A DNA stretch of 13,471 bases from Pseudomonadota bacterium (GCA_023386135.1 JAEWKG010000279.1:1-13471), one strand, 5' to 3'; positions 1-7,676 are shown, numbered from the stretch's first letter. Program-made: numbers and translations. The notes: generated by a model not told the origin, from the letters alone.

Positions 1-25
1 CCCGCGGCCCCCCCCCCCCCGCGGG
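1..25. repeat. Poly-C run flanked by CCCGCGG/CCGCGGG, likely contig-edge artefact
   Basis: The window opens with CCCGCGG, a run of C, then CCGCGGG, a 7-bp perfect inverted repeat around an 11-base C loop. It translates in the GGDEF-EAL frame as a proline-rich stretch, which is odd just before a GGDEF domain. A homopolymer hairpin at a sequence end is a typical place for sequencing or assembly to fail, so bases 1-25 should not be trusted as true protein sequence. Confidence 0.5.
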
Positions 26-1356
26 AGACGAGCGCGCACCTGGCCGACGAAATGCGCATGCTGGCGCGCACCGACGTCGTCACGGGGCTCTTCAACCGCG
101 CCGGGCTCAACCACGCCATCTCCGAAAAGCTTCCGGCGCTCGGCCCCGACGAGCAGCTGGCGTTGTTCTGGCTCGACCTCGACCGCTTCAAGGAAGTCAA
201 CGACATCCTCGGCCATCCGGTTGGCGACCGGGTGCTGAGCGAAGTCGCCAAGCGCCTGCGCGAGAACGCGCCCGAGGGCGCGACCATGGCCCGGTTCGGC
301 GGCGACGAATTCATCCTGTTCTGCAAGGTCGAGGATCGCCGCGAATGCGAGCGGCTCGCGACCCGGGTGCTGGACAACGTCACCCGACCGATGCGGATCG
401 ACGACGAGCGGCTCGAAGTGCCCTGCTCGATGGGCATCGCCATCCTCCCCGAGGACGGCGCCGACGCGGACTCGCTGATGCAGGCGGCCGACCTCGCGCT
501 CTACCACGCCAAGGTCGGCGGCAAGAACCACAGCCGCTTCTTCGAAACCTCGATGAGCCGCAACCTCATGCGCCGGCGCGAGATCGAGGCGGAGCTGCGC
601 GCCGCGATCCAGCGCGACGAGCTGTCGATCTACTTCCAGCCGATAATCGATCTCGAGACCGGACGCATCCGCACGTTCGAGGCGCTGGTACGCTGGTTCC
701 ACCCCGAGAAGGGCGAACTGAAGCCCGACGAGTTCATCCCGGTCGCCGAGGAGACCGGCGTCATCGTCACTCTGGGCAACTGGATCACCGCGCAGGCGGC
801 CAAGGCCGCGGTGCACTGGCCCGAGGATGTGACCATCGCGGTCAACCTCTCCCCGTTGCAGATCAAGGCACCGGGCGCGGCACTCGGCATCCTCTCAGCA
901 CTTCGCGAGGCGGGGCTTAACCCTGCACGGCTCGAACTCGAGGTCACCGAGCGGCTGTTCCTCGACGACGACCACGCCACCGCGAATTTCATTAACGAGC
1001 TGTCGGCTGCGGGCGTCCACTTTGCGCTCGACGACTTCGGAACCGGCTATTCCTCGCTAGGATCGATCAACAAGTTCCCGTTCGGCAAGATCAAAGTCGA
1101 CCGCAGCTTCGTCTCCGGTCCCAACGTCGGCCGGAAGAGCGCGGCGATCATCCGCGCGGTGGCGGAAATGGGCGCGCAGCTCGATATGGAGATCGTCGCC
1201 GAGGGTCTGGAGACAGTCGAGCAGGTTACCGCGGTGCGCGCCTCGGGCTGCACGCTTGGCCAGGGCTACTACTTCAGCCGTGCGGTGCCCGATTACCAGG
1301 CGGCAATGCTCCTGGCGGAAGAGCGGGACGCAGGGCGGCTGCGCATCGTCGCTTGA
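1..1356 (+). CDS. GGDEF-EAL cyclic-di-GMP signalling protein, 5'-truncated
   Basis: Dual-domain protein of bis-(3'-5')-cyclic-di-GMP turnover, probably cytosolic or the C-terminal half of a sensor. The frame is open to the left window edge, and the stretch before the first ATG (52) reads LADEMRMLARTD, the usual lead into a GGDEF domain, so the real start and any sensory domain lie outside. Counting from the ATG at 52, the GGDEF domain spans about residues 5-165 with DLDRFKEVND (42-51) and an intact GGDEF (83-87). The EAL domain spans about 176-425 with FEALVRW (209-215), VNLSP (264-268), ELEVTE (295-300), DDFGTGYSS (327-335), KVD (348-350) and VAEGLET (382-388). Both catalytic cores therefore look intact, so it could be bifunctional. 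There is no RxxD inhibitory site at the expected distance before GGDEF (residues there are PEGA). Which activity dominates cannot be told from sequence. Confidence 0.93.
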   Translation, partial: PAAPPPPRETSAHLADEMRMLARTDVVTGLFNRAGLNHAISEKLPALGPDEQLALFWLDLDRFKEVNDILGHPVGDRVLSEVAKRLRENAPEGATMARFGGDEFILFCKVEDRRECERLATRVLDNVTRPMRIDDERLEVPCSMGIAILPEDGADADSLMQAADLALYHAKVGGKNHSRFFETSMSRNLMRRREIEAELRAAIQRDELSIYFQPIIDLETGRIRTFEALVRWFHPEKGELKPDEFIPVAEETGVIVTLGNWITAQAAKAAVHWPEDVTIAVNLSPLQIKAPGAALGILSALREAGLNPARLELEVTERLFLDDDHATANFINELSAAGVHFALDDFGTGYSSLGSINKFPFGKIKVDRSFVSGPNVGRKSAAIIRAVAEMGAQLDMEIVAEGLETVEQVTAVRASGCTLGQGYYFSRAVPDYQAAMLLAEERDAGRLRIVA

Positions 1357-1381
1357 CCATTTCTGCAATTGCGAACTATTT
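1353..1381 (+). promoter_or_regulatory. Possible promoter for mdh-suc operon
   Basis: TTGACC (1353-1358) is followed after 17 bases by CTATTT (1376-1381), a loose match to a housekeeping sigma-70-type promoter. It overlaps the stop codon of the GGDEF-EAL gene and lies about 150 bp before mdh, which would give a long leader. The -10 match is weak and no transcript data are available, so this is only a candidate. Confidence 0.3.
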
Positions 1382-1396
1382 GCAAAGATAGTTTGC
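1371..1396. promoter_or_regulatory. Inverted repeat upstream of mdh, candidate operator or hairpin
   Basis: GCGAACTAT (1371-1379) and ATAGTTTGC (1388-1396) are near-perfect inverted arms (8 of 9 pairs plus one G-T) around the 8-base loop TTGCAAAG. The stretch is AT-rich compared with its surroundings and overlaps the candidate -10. No T-tract follows, so it is a poor terminator for the upstream gene; a repressor or activator site for the TCA operon is an equally good reading. Confidence 0.4.
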
Positions 1397-1532
1397 CCGC
1401 CCGGCCCTTTTGCCGGTTGCAATAGCCGCGCGCCAAGCTTAGGTCCGCCTCGAATTCGGGCCGCCCCCGCCCGCGGGACGGGGTTGCACGCCTTCACGGC
1501 CGTTCCCGCGCGACGGAAGGATCAGTTCCTAG
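1397..1532 (+). other. mdh leader region
   Basis: Non-coding leader between the inverted repeat and mdh. It holds a small hairpin CCGGC/GCCGG (1401-1405, 1412-1416) and a GC-rich one, CCCCG/CGGGG (1465-1469, 1479-1483), around a CCCGCGGG palindrome. The mdh ribosome-binding site is GGAAGG at 1515-1520, about 12 bases before the ATG, which is rather long spacing. No small ORF here looks convincing. Confidence 0.4.
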
Positions 1533-2507
1533 ATGGCCCAGTCCCAAGCACGCAAGAAGATCGCGCTCGTCGGCGCCGGGATGATCGGGGGCACCCTCGC
1601 CCACCTCGCCGCGAAAAAAGAGCTGGGCGACATCGTCCTGTTCGACATCGCCGAGGGCATTCCGCAGGGCAAGGCGCTCGACCTGTCGCAGTGCGGCCCG
1701 ATCGAGGGCTTCGACGCGAAGATCACCGGCACCAACGACTATGCCGACCTGGCCGGATCGGACGTGGTGATCGTGACCGCCGGCGTGCCGCGCAAGCCGG
1801 GCATGAGCCGCGACGACCTCCTCGGCATCAACCTCAAGGTAATGAAGGCGGTCGGCGAAGGCATCAAGGCCAACTGCCCCGATGCGTTCGTGATCTGCAT
1901 TACCAATCCGCTCGACGCGATGGTCTGGGCGCTGCGCGAATTCTCCGGCCTGCCGCACAACAAGGTCGTCGGCATGGCCGGCGTGCTCGACAGCGCGCGC
2001 TTTGCGACCTTCCTCGCGTGGGAATTCGGCGTGTCGGTCAAGGACGTGAACGCTTTCGTGCTCGGCGGCCACGGCGACACGATGGTGCCCGTCACCAGCT
2101 ACACCACCATCAGCGGCATCCCGGTCGACGACCTCGTCGCGATGGGCAAGTCGTCGAAAGCCAAGATGGACGAGATCGTCAAACGCACCCGCGGCGGTGG
2201 CGGCGAGATCGTCGGCCTGCTCAAGACGGGCAGCGCCTACTACGCGCCCGCCACCAGCGCGATCGCGATGGCCGAAGCCTACCTCGGCGACCAGAAGCGC
2301 ATCCTGCCGGTCGCGGCCTACGTCGACGGCAAGTACGGCCTCAATGGCCTCTACGTCGGCGTCCCGGCGGTGATTGGTGCCAACGGCATCGAGGAAGTCG
2401 TCGAAATCAAGCTCAACGACGAGGAAAAGGCCAACCTCAAGACTTCGACCGACGCGGTCGAGGAACTGCTGGTGGCGTGCAAGAACCTCGACGGAGACCT
2501 CGCGTGA
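1533..2507 (+). CDS. mdh: Malate dehydrogenase (NAD, LDH-like type)
   Basis: Oxidises malate to oxaloacetate with NAD+ in the cytosolic TCA cycle. The 324-residue product has the length usual for the lactate-dehydrogenase-like MDH class found in alphaproteobacteria. Visible landmarks are the Rossmann loop GAGMIGG (14-20), D38 at the end of the second strand for NAD selectivity, the substrate-loop RKPGMSR (87-93) with two arginines, ITNPLD (123-128), VLDSAR (151-156) carrying the aspartate and arginine, and GGHGDTMVP (178-186) with catalytic H180. The start at 1533 gives the N-terminus MAQSQARKKIALVGAG and is preceded by GGAAGG. First gene of the operon; its TGA overlaps the sucD GTG by 4 bp, implying translational coupling. 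Confidence 0.97.
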   Translation: MAQSQARKKIALVGAGMIGGTLAHLAAKKELGDIVLFDIAEGIPQGKALDLSQCGPIEGFDAKITGTNDYADLAGSDVVIVTAGVPRKPGMSRDDLLGINLKVMKAVGEGIKANCPDAFVICITNPLDAMVWALREFSGLPHNKVVGMAGVLDSARFATFLAWEFGVSVKDVNAFVLGGHGDTMVPVTSYTTISGIPVDDLVAMGKSSKAKMDEIVKRTRGGGGEIVGLLKTGSAYYAPATSAIAMAEAYLGDQKRILPVAAYVDGKYGLNGLYVGVPAVIGANGIEEVVEIKLNDEEKANLKTSTDAVEELLVACKNLDGDLA

Positions 2508-3394
2508 GCATTCTCGTCGATCGTAACACCAAGGTCATCACGCAAGGGATGACCGGCGACACCGGCACCTTCCACACCCAGCAGGCGCTCGACTACGGCA
2601 CCCAGATGGTCGCCGGCGTCACGCCGGGCAAAGGCGGGACCACGCACATCGGACTTCCGGTGTACGACACGGTGATCGAAGCCAAGAAAGCGACCGGCGC
2701 GACTGCGAGCTGCATCTACGTTCCGCCGCCGTTCGCTGCGGACTCGATCCTCGAGGCGATCGACGCCGAGGTGGAGCTGATCGTTTGCATTACCGAGGGC
2801 ATTCCGGTGCTCGACATGGTGCGGGTAAAGCGTGCGCTGAGCGGCAGCAAGTCGCGGTTGATCGGCCCCAACTGCCCCGGCGTGCTCACCCCCGGCGAGT
2901 GCAAGATCGGCATCATGCCGGGCTCGATCTTCAAGAAGGGCTCGGTCGGCGTGGTCAGCCGTTCGGGCACGCTGCCCTACGAGGCGGTGCTCCAGACGAC
3001 GATGGTCGGCCTCGGCCAGACCACCGCGGTCGGCATCGGCGGCGATCCGGTCAACGGGACCAACTTCATCGACGTGCTCGAGCTGTTCCTCAAGGACGAC
3101 GAGACCAAGTCGATCATCATGATCGGCGAAATCGGCGGTAGCGCGGAAGAAGAAGCCGCGCAGTTCCTGGCCGACGAGGCCAAGCGCGGGTGGAAGAAGC
3201 CGGTGGTCGGCTTCATCGCCGGACGCACCGCGCCTCCAGGCCGCCGCATGGGCCATGCCGGCGCGATCGTCTCGGGTGGCAAGGGCGGCGCCGAAGACAA
3301 GATCGCGGCGATGGAAGCGGCCGGGATCACGGTCTCACCCTCCCCGGCAGAACTCGGCACCACGCTCGATGCATTGCTGAAGGAACTCGCCTGA
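2504..3394 (+). CDS. sucD: Succinyl-CoA synthetase alpha subunit
   Basis: Alpha subunit of succinate-CoA ligase, which converts succinyl-CoA to succinate with nucleotide phosphorylation through a phosphohistidine. The start is GTG at 2504, inside the mdh stop (GTGA overlap), giving a 296-residue protein beginning MSILVDRNTK, close to the family's usual length. An open frame continues far upstream but it crosses mdh and is not real. Landmarks: the CoA-binding loop MTGDTGTFH (16-24), TPGKGG (40-45), PPPFAAD (74-80), IGPNCPGV (120-127), SRSGTLPYE (152-160), GEIGG (208-212), and the catalytic H251 in RRMGHAGAI (247-255). The beta subunit gene sucC, which in many alphaproteobacteria sits between mdh and sucD, is absent here. 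Confidence 0.96.
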   Translation: MSILVDRNTKVITQGMTGDTGTFHTQQALDYGTQMVAGVTPGKGGTTHIGLPVYDTVIEAKKATGATASCIYVPPPFAADSILEAIDAEVELIVCITEGIPVLDMVRVKRALSGSKSRLIGPNCPGVLTPGECKIGIMPGSIFKKGSVGVVSRSGTLPYEAVLQTTMVGLGQTTAVGIGGDPVNGTNFIDVLELFLKDDETKSIIMIGEIGGSAEEEAAQFLADEAKRGWKKPVVGFIAGRTAPPGRRMGHAGAIVSGGKGGAEDKIAAMEAAGITVSPSPAELGTTLDALLKELA

Positions 3395-3400
3395 GCTGAG

Positions 3401-3433
3401 GTCCGGCGCGTCTCCTCCCCGGGAGCGTCGGAC
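3401..3433 (+). other. Stem-loop in sucD-sucA spacer
   Basis: GTCCG (3401-3405) pairs with CGGAC (3429-3433), and inside it CTCC (3412-3415) pairs with GGAG (3422-3425), giving an imperfect hairpin with small bulges. It lies 6 bases after the sucD stop with no T-tract, so it is more likely an mRNA processing or stability element, or a partial attenuator, than a full terminator. Confidence 0.4.
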
Positions 3434-3444
3434 AGGCTGGCGCA

Positions 3445-3462
3445 TTACCTCACCAAGGTAGG
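3445..3462 (+). promoter_or_regulatory. sucA ribosome-binding site inside a small hairpin
   Basis: The sucA Shine-Dalgarno AAGGTAGG (3455-3462) lies 8 bases before the ATG. Its AGGTA (3456-3460) is exactly complementary to TACCT (3446-3450) across the loop CACCA, and a T-G pair extends the stem to 6. Ribosome access would require melting this short helix. The pairing is directly visible; a regulatory role is inference. Confidence 0.5.
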
Positions 3463-3470
3463 CAGACCCG

Positions 3471-6305
3471 ATGGGTAACGAAGCACACGATTTCCTCCCC
3501 GACGATCCGCAGCCCGGACCGTCCTGGGCCAACGCGCGCTGGCCGCTGGTCGGCGGCGAGAGCGAGGACGAGCTCACTCAGGCGCTCGATCCGACCGCGA
3601 TGACGCTGGCGGTCAAGGCAGCGGCGGCGAAGGCCGGTAAGGCGATGGATGCGGCCTCAATCGAGCAGGCCGCCGGGGATTCGATCCGCGCGATGATGCT
3701 CGTTCGGACCTACCGCGTGCGCGGGCACCTGGCGTCGGAGCTCGACCCGCTCGGTCTCAGCCATCGCGAACTGCCCGCCGACCTGACGCTTGAGTACCAC
3801 GGCTTCACCGGCCCCGCGCTGGAACGGCCGATCTATGTCGGCGGCACGCTCGGTCTCGGATGGACCACGATCTCGGAGCTCGTGCGCATCCTGCGCAAGA
3901 ACTACTGCGGCCACGTCGGCTTCGAGTACATGCACATCGCGGATGTGGAGGAGCGGCGCTTCATTCAGGACCGCATCGAGGGTCCGGACAAGGTCATCAC
4001 CTTCACCCCCGAAGGCAAGCGCGCGATCCTCTCCGCCGTCATCCGCGGCGAGCAGTACGAGGCGTTCCTCGGCAAGAAGTACGTCGGCACCAAGCGCTTT
4101 GGGCTCGACGGCGGCGAGGCGATGATCCCCGCGCTCGAAGGCGTGATCAAGTACGGCGGCGCGCTCGGCGTGCGCGAAATCGTCTACGGCATGGCCCACC
4201 GCGGCCGGCTCAACGTCCTCGCGAACGTGATGGCCAAGCCCTACCGCGTGATCTTCCACGAGTTCTCGGGCGGCAGCGCCAATCCCGAAGATGTCGGCGG
4301 CTCGGGCGACGTCAAGTACCACCTCGGCACCAGCACCGACCGCGAGTTCGACGGCATCAAGGTGCACATGAGCCTGGTCCCCAACCCCAGCCACCTCGAG
4401 GCGGCGGACCCGGTGGTGCTGGGCAAGACCCGCGCGCAGCAGGCGGTGCGCGGCGACCTCGACAAGCACGAGCAGGTGCTGCCGGTGCTGATCCACGGCG
4501 ACGCGGCGTTCGCGGGCCAGGGCATCGTGTGGGAATGCTTCGGCTTCTCCGGCGTGCGCGGTTACAATGTCGGCGGCTGCATCCACTTCGTGATCAACAA
4601 CCAGATCGGTTTCACCACCAGCCCCCAATTCGCGCGCTCCTCGCCTTACCCCTCGGACGTCGCCAAGGGCGTCCAGGCGCCGATCCTCCACGTCAACGGC
4701 GACGATCCCGAAGCGGTGACCTTCGCCTGCAAGCTGGCGATCGAGTTCCGCCAGCAGTTCAAGCGCGACATCGTCATCGACATGTGGTGCTACCGCCGCT
4801 TCGGCCACAACGAAGGCGACGAGCCGAGCTTCACCCAGCCGCTGATGTATGCCGCGATCAAGCAGCACCCCAAGGTGAGCGTGCTCTACGACACCCGCTT
4901 GCAGCGCGAAGGCGTGACCAAGCCGGGCGACGCCGACGCAATGGCGGCCGAGTTCAACGTGCACCTCGACGCGGAATTCGCCGGTGCGGCCGACTACCGC
5001 GCCAACGAAGCCGACTGGTTCGGCGGTCGCTGGGCCGGCCTCAGCAAGCCGGCCGAGGACGAGGAAGCGCGCCGCAACGTCGACACCGCGATCCCCAAGA
5101 AGCTGTTCGACAGCCTCGGCCGCACGCTGACCACCGTCCCCGAGGGCCTGACCATCCACAAGACGCTCGGCCGCGTGCTCGACGCCAAGCGCGAGATGTT
5201 CGTGAGCGGCGAAGGGTTCGACTGGGCGACCGCCGAAGCGCTCGCGTTCGGCAGCCTCGTGACCGAGGGCTACGGCGTGCGCCTTTCCGGTCAGGACTCC
5301 GGGCGCGGCACCTTCAGCCAGCGCCACGCGGTGTGGATCGACCAGCAGGACGAACACAAGTACATTCCGCTGTGCCAGCTGCCGCACGGCAAGTTCGAAG
5401 TTTATGACAGCCCGCTGTCCGAATACGGCGTGCTCGGCTTCGAGTACGGCTTCGCGATGGCCGACCCCAAATCGCTGGTGCTGTGGGAAGCGCAATTCGG
5501 CGACTTCGCCAACGGCGCGCAGATCATCATCGACCAGTTCATCGCGGCGGGCGAGGCCAAGTGGCTGCGCGCCAACGGCCTCGTGTTGCTGCTGCCGCAC
5601 GGATACGAAGGCCAGGGACCCGAGCACTCGAGCGCGCGGCTCGAGCGTTTCCTGCAGCTCTGCGCGGACGACAATCTGCAGGTGTGCAACATCACCTCGC
5701 CGGCGAACTACTTCCATGTCCTGCGCCGGCAGATGCTGCGGCCGTTCCGCAAGCCGCTCATCATCATGACGCCGAAGTCGCTGCTGCGGCACCCGATGGC
5801 CAAGAGCAGCGCCGACGAGTTCATTTCGGCGAGCCACTTCAAGCGCATCCTCTCCGACCGGATGGAGATCGCGGACGACAAGGTCCGCCGGCTGGTGCTG
5901 TGTAGCGGCAAGGTCGCTTACGACCTGATGGCCAAGCGCGAGGAAGCGGGTGTCGACAACGTGTCGATCGTGCGGATCGAGCAGCTCTATCCTTTCCCCA
6001 GCGAGCCCCTCACCATGCGGCTGGAGCGGATGACCGGCCTTGAGGAAGTGGTCTGGTGCCAGGAAGAGCCGAAGAACAACGGCGCGTGGTTCTTCGTCGA
6101 AAGCAAGATCGAAGAAGCGCTCGCTGCCGCCGGACACAAGGGAATGCGTCCGCGCTATGCAGGCCGCGATGCCGCCGCCTCGCCGGCAACTGGGTTCGCG
6201 AAGCGGCACGAGCTTCAGCAGGCTCGCCTCGTTGCCAGTGCGTTGGGGACCGAGGCCACCGAGAAGCCCAAGCCCAAGTCCGCCGCCGCCAAGAAACTCG
6301 CCTGA
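3471..6305 (+). CDS. sucA: 2-oxoglutarate dehydrogenase E1 component
   Basis: Thiamine-diphosphate-dependent E1 that decarboxylates 2-oxoglutarate and passes the succinyl group to the lipoyl domain of SucB. At 944 residues it has normal family length. Landmarks: RTYRVRGHLASELDPLG (79-95), FEYMHI (151-156), MAHRGRLNVL (241-250), the ThDP/Mg-binding GDAAFAGQG (343-351), NNQIGFTT (376-383), RFGHNEGDEP (443-452), then GTFSQRHAVW, WEAQFGDFANGAQ, LPHGYEGQGPEHSSAR and EEPKNNGAW in the C-terminal half. The start is supported by the Shine-Dalgarno at 3455 and by the N-terminus MGNEAHDF...GPSWANARWP, which resembles sphingomonad SucA proteins and is shorter than the enterobacterial one. The C-terminus ends in a Lys/Ala/Pro-rich tail (TEKPKPKSAAAKKLA). 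sucB follows after 9 bases. Confidence 0.97.
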   Translation: MGNEAHDFLPDDPQPGPSWANARWPLVGGESEDELTQALDPTAMTLAVKAAAAKAGKAMDAASIEQAAGDSIRAMMLVRTYRVRGHLASELDPLGLSHRELPADLTLEYHGFTGPALERPIYVGGTLGLGWTTISELVRILRKNYCGHVGFEYMHIADVEERRFIQDRIEGPDKVITFTPEGKRAILSAVIRGEQYEAFLGKKYVGTKRFGLDGGEAMIPALEGVIKYGGALGVREIVYGMAHRGRLNVLANVMAKPYRVIFHEFSGGSANPEDVGGSGDVKYHLGTSTDREFDGIKVHMSLVPNPSHLEAADPVVLGKTRAQQAVRGDLDKHEQVLPVLIHGDAAFAGQGIVWECFGFSGVRGYNVGGCIHFVINNQIGFTTSPQFARSSPYPSDVAKGVQAPILHVNGDDPEAVTFACKLAIEFRQQFKRDIVIDMWCYRRFGHNEGDEPSFTQPLMYAAIKQHPKVSVLYDTRLQREGVTKPGDADAMAAEFNVHLDAEFAGAADYRANEADWFGGRWAGLSKPAEDEEARRNVDTAIPKKLFDSLGRTLTTVPEGLTIHKTLGRVLDAKREMFVSGEGFDWATAEALAFGSLVTEGYGVRLSGQDSGRGTFSQRHAVWIDQQDEHKYIPLCQLPHGKFEVYDSPLSEYGVLGFEYGFAMADPKSLVLWEAQFGDFANGAQIIIDQFIAAGEAKWLRANGLVLLLPHGYEGQGPEHSSARLERFLQLCADDNLQVCNITSPANYFHVLRRQMLRPFRKPLIIMTPKSLLRHPMAKSSADEFISASHFKRILSDRMEIADDKVRRLVLCSGKVAYDLMAKREEAGVDNVSIVRIEQLYPFPSEPLTMRLERMTGLEEVVWCQEEPKNNGAWFFVESKIEEALAAAGHKGMRPRYAGRDAAASPATGFAKRHELQQARLVASALGTEATEKPKPKSAAAKKLA

Positions 6306-6314
6306 GGATATCGC

Positions 6315-7676
6315 ATGTCGAAGGAAGTCAAAGTCCCCACGCTGGGTGAATCGGTCACCGAAGCGACGATCGGCGAATGGCTCAAGCAGCCCGGCGACCC
6401 GGTGAAGGTCGACGAGCCGATCGCCAGCCTCGAAACCGACAAGGTCGCGGTCGAGGTGCCGAGCCCGGTCGCGGGCGTGATGGGCGCGCACGCGGTCGAA
6501 GTCGGCGCCACGGTCGAGGTCGGCGCGGTGATCGCGACGATCGAGGACGATGTGGCGCCGGGTGAGACGACCCAGGTGACGCCGCGCGAGGAAGCGCAGC
6601 CGGCCGAGCAGGCTGCTCCTGCGCCCGCGCCGACGCCTGCTTCGGCACCCGCGCCTGCTCCCTCAACCCCGCGCGCGGATGACAATACGCTTGAAGATGC
6701 AGCCCCCGCACAGGCCAAGCTGCACGATCCCGAAGCGACACAAACGCTGTCGCCGGCCGTACGCCGCGCGGTGCTGGAGCACGGTGTCGATCCGACGCAG
6801 ATCAAGGGCAGCGGCAAGGATGGTCGGCTGACCAAGGAAGACGTGCTGGCGGCGGCCGCCTCGAAAGGCCCTTCGACAAGCTCAGGGCGAGCGGATGTTG
6901 TCGATGCCGCCTCCCCCGCTCATGCTGAGCCTGTCGGAAGCGAAGCTGACCCGAAGGGTCAACCACCAGTGGGCGAACGGCGCGAGGAGCGGGTCAAGAT
7001 GACCCGCATGCGCCAGACGATCGCCAAGCGGCTCAAGAGCGCTCAGGAGACCGCGGCGCTCCTCACCACCTTCAACGACGTCGACATGACCGCGGTCATG
7101 GAAGCGCGCGAGAAGTTCAAGGACACCTTCGCCAAGAAGCACGACATCAAGCTCGGCTTCATGAGCTTCTTCGCCAAGGCGGCGTGCCTGGCGCTGAAGG
7201 ACATCCCGAGCGTCAACGCGCAGATCGACGGCGATGAGATTGTTTACTTCGACTACGTCGACATCTCGGTCGCGGTCAGCGCGCCGAACGGGCTGGTGGT
7301 GCCGGTTGTGCGCGATGCGGACAGCAAGTCGTTCGCCCAGATCGAGAAGGACATCGCCGACTTCGGCAAGCGCGCCAAGGATGGCACGCTGACGATGGAC
7401 GACATGAAGGGCGGCACCTTCACCATCTCCAATGGCGGCGTGTTCGGCGGGCTGATGAGCACGCCGATCATCAACCCGCCGCAGAGCGCGGTGCTCGGCC
7501 TTCACCGGATCGAGGATCGCCCAGTCGTGCGCGACGGCGAGATTGTCATCCGCCCGATGATGTACATCGCACTGTCCTACGATCACCGCCTGATCGACGG
7601 CCGCGAGGCGGTGACTGCACTGAAGACGATCAAGGAGGCGATTGAGGATCCGATGCGGATGCTGATCGATCTCTAG
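6315..7676 (+). CDS. sucB: 2-oxoglutarate dehydrogenase E2 (dihydrolipoyl succinyltransferase)
   Basis: Core enzyme of the 2-oxoglutarate dehydrogenase complex; transfers succinyl from its lipoyl arm to CoA. It is 453 residues long. Domains in order: lipoyl domain (about 2-78) with the lipoylated K43 in ETDKVAVEVPSP; Ala/Pro-rich linker (about 92-120); peripheral-subunit-binding domain (about 144-180, LSPAVRRAVLEHGVDP through GRLTKEDVLAA), which holds E3; second linker (about 182-225); catalytic domain from VKMTRMRQTIAKRL (227-240) to the end, with H424 and D428 in SYDHRLIDGREAV. The single lipoyl domain fits the succinyltransferase class. Its ATG is 9 bases after sucA, with GAGGA overlapping the sucA stop as ribosome-binding site. 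The second linker is unusual: GPSTSSGRADVV and PAHAEPVGSE are encoded by a palindromic repeat (see the repeat entry at 6869). Confidence 0.97.
   Translation: MSKEVKVPTLGESVTEATIGEWLKQPGDPVKVDEPIASLETDKVAVEVPSPVAGVMGAHAVEVGATVEVGAVIATIEDDVAPGETTQVTPREEAQPAEQAAPAPAPTPASAPAPAPSTPRADDNTLEDAAPAQAKLHDPEATQTLSPAVRRAVLEHGVDPTQIKGSGKDGRLTKEDVLAAAASKGPSTSSGRADVVDAASPAHAEPVGSEADPKGQPPVGERREERVKMTRMRQTIAKRLKSAQETAALLTTFNDVDMTAVMEAREKFKDTFAKKHDIKLGFMSFFAKAACLALKDIPSVNAQIDGDEIVYFDYVDISVAVSAPNGLVVPVVRDADSKSFAQIEKDIADFGKRAKDGTLTMDDMKGGTFTISNGGVFGGLMSTPIINPPQSAVLGLHRIEDRPVVRDGEIVIRPMMYIALSYDHRLIDGREAVTALKTIKEAIEDPMRMLIDL
6869..6941. repeat. Palindromic REP-like element inside sucB, translated in frame
   Basis: Two imperfect inverted arms, about 6869-6894 (contains CTTCGACAAGCTCAGGG and GAGCGG) and 6916-6941 (contains CCGCTC, CTGAGC and TGTCGGAAGC), flank a 21-base centre. 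With the right arm reversed, most positions match, with one extra G in the right arm. The core (TTCGACA-GCTCAG-GAGCGG) resembles a dispersed palindrome I recall from sphingomonad intergenic regions. Here it lies in the linker between the subunit-binding and catalytic domains and stays open in the sucB frame. A further small hairpin, TGACCC-GAA-GGGTCA (6947-6961), follows at once. Confidence 0.75.

Noticed and set aside
1256..2503. Long N-terminal extension of the sucD frame through the leader and mdh
   Set aside because: The translated extension is Arg/Gly/His-rich noise overlapping mdh in another frame; sucD similarity begins exactly at the GTG at 2504.
3657..6491. 944-codon open frame on the - strand opposite sucA
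   Set aside because: It is the antisense shadow of a high-GC gene; the translation is Arg/His/Ala/Leu-rich without recognisable domains, and sucA on the other strand has full family motifs.
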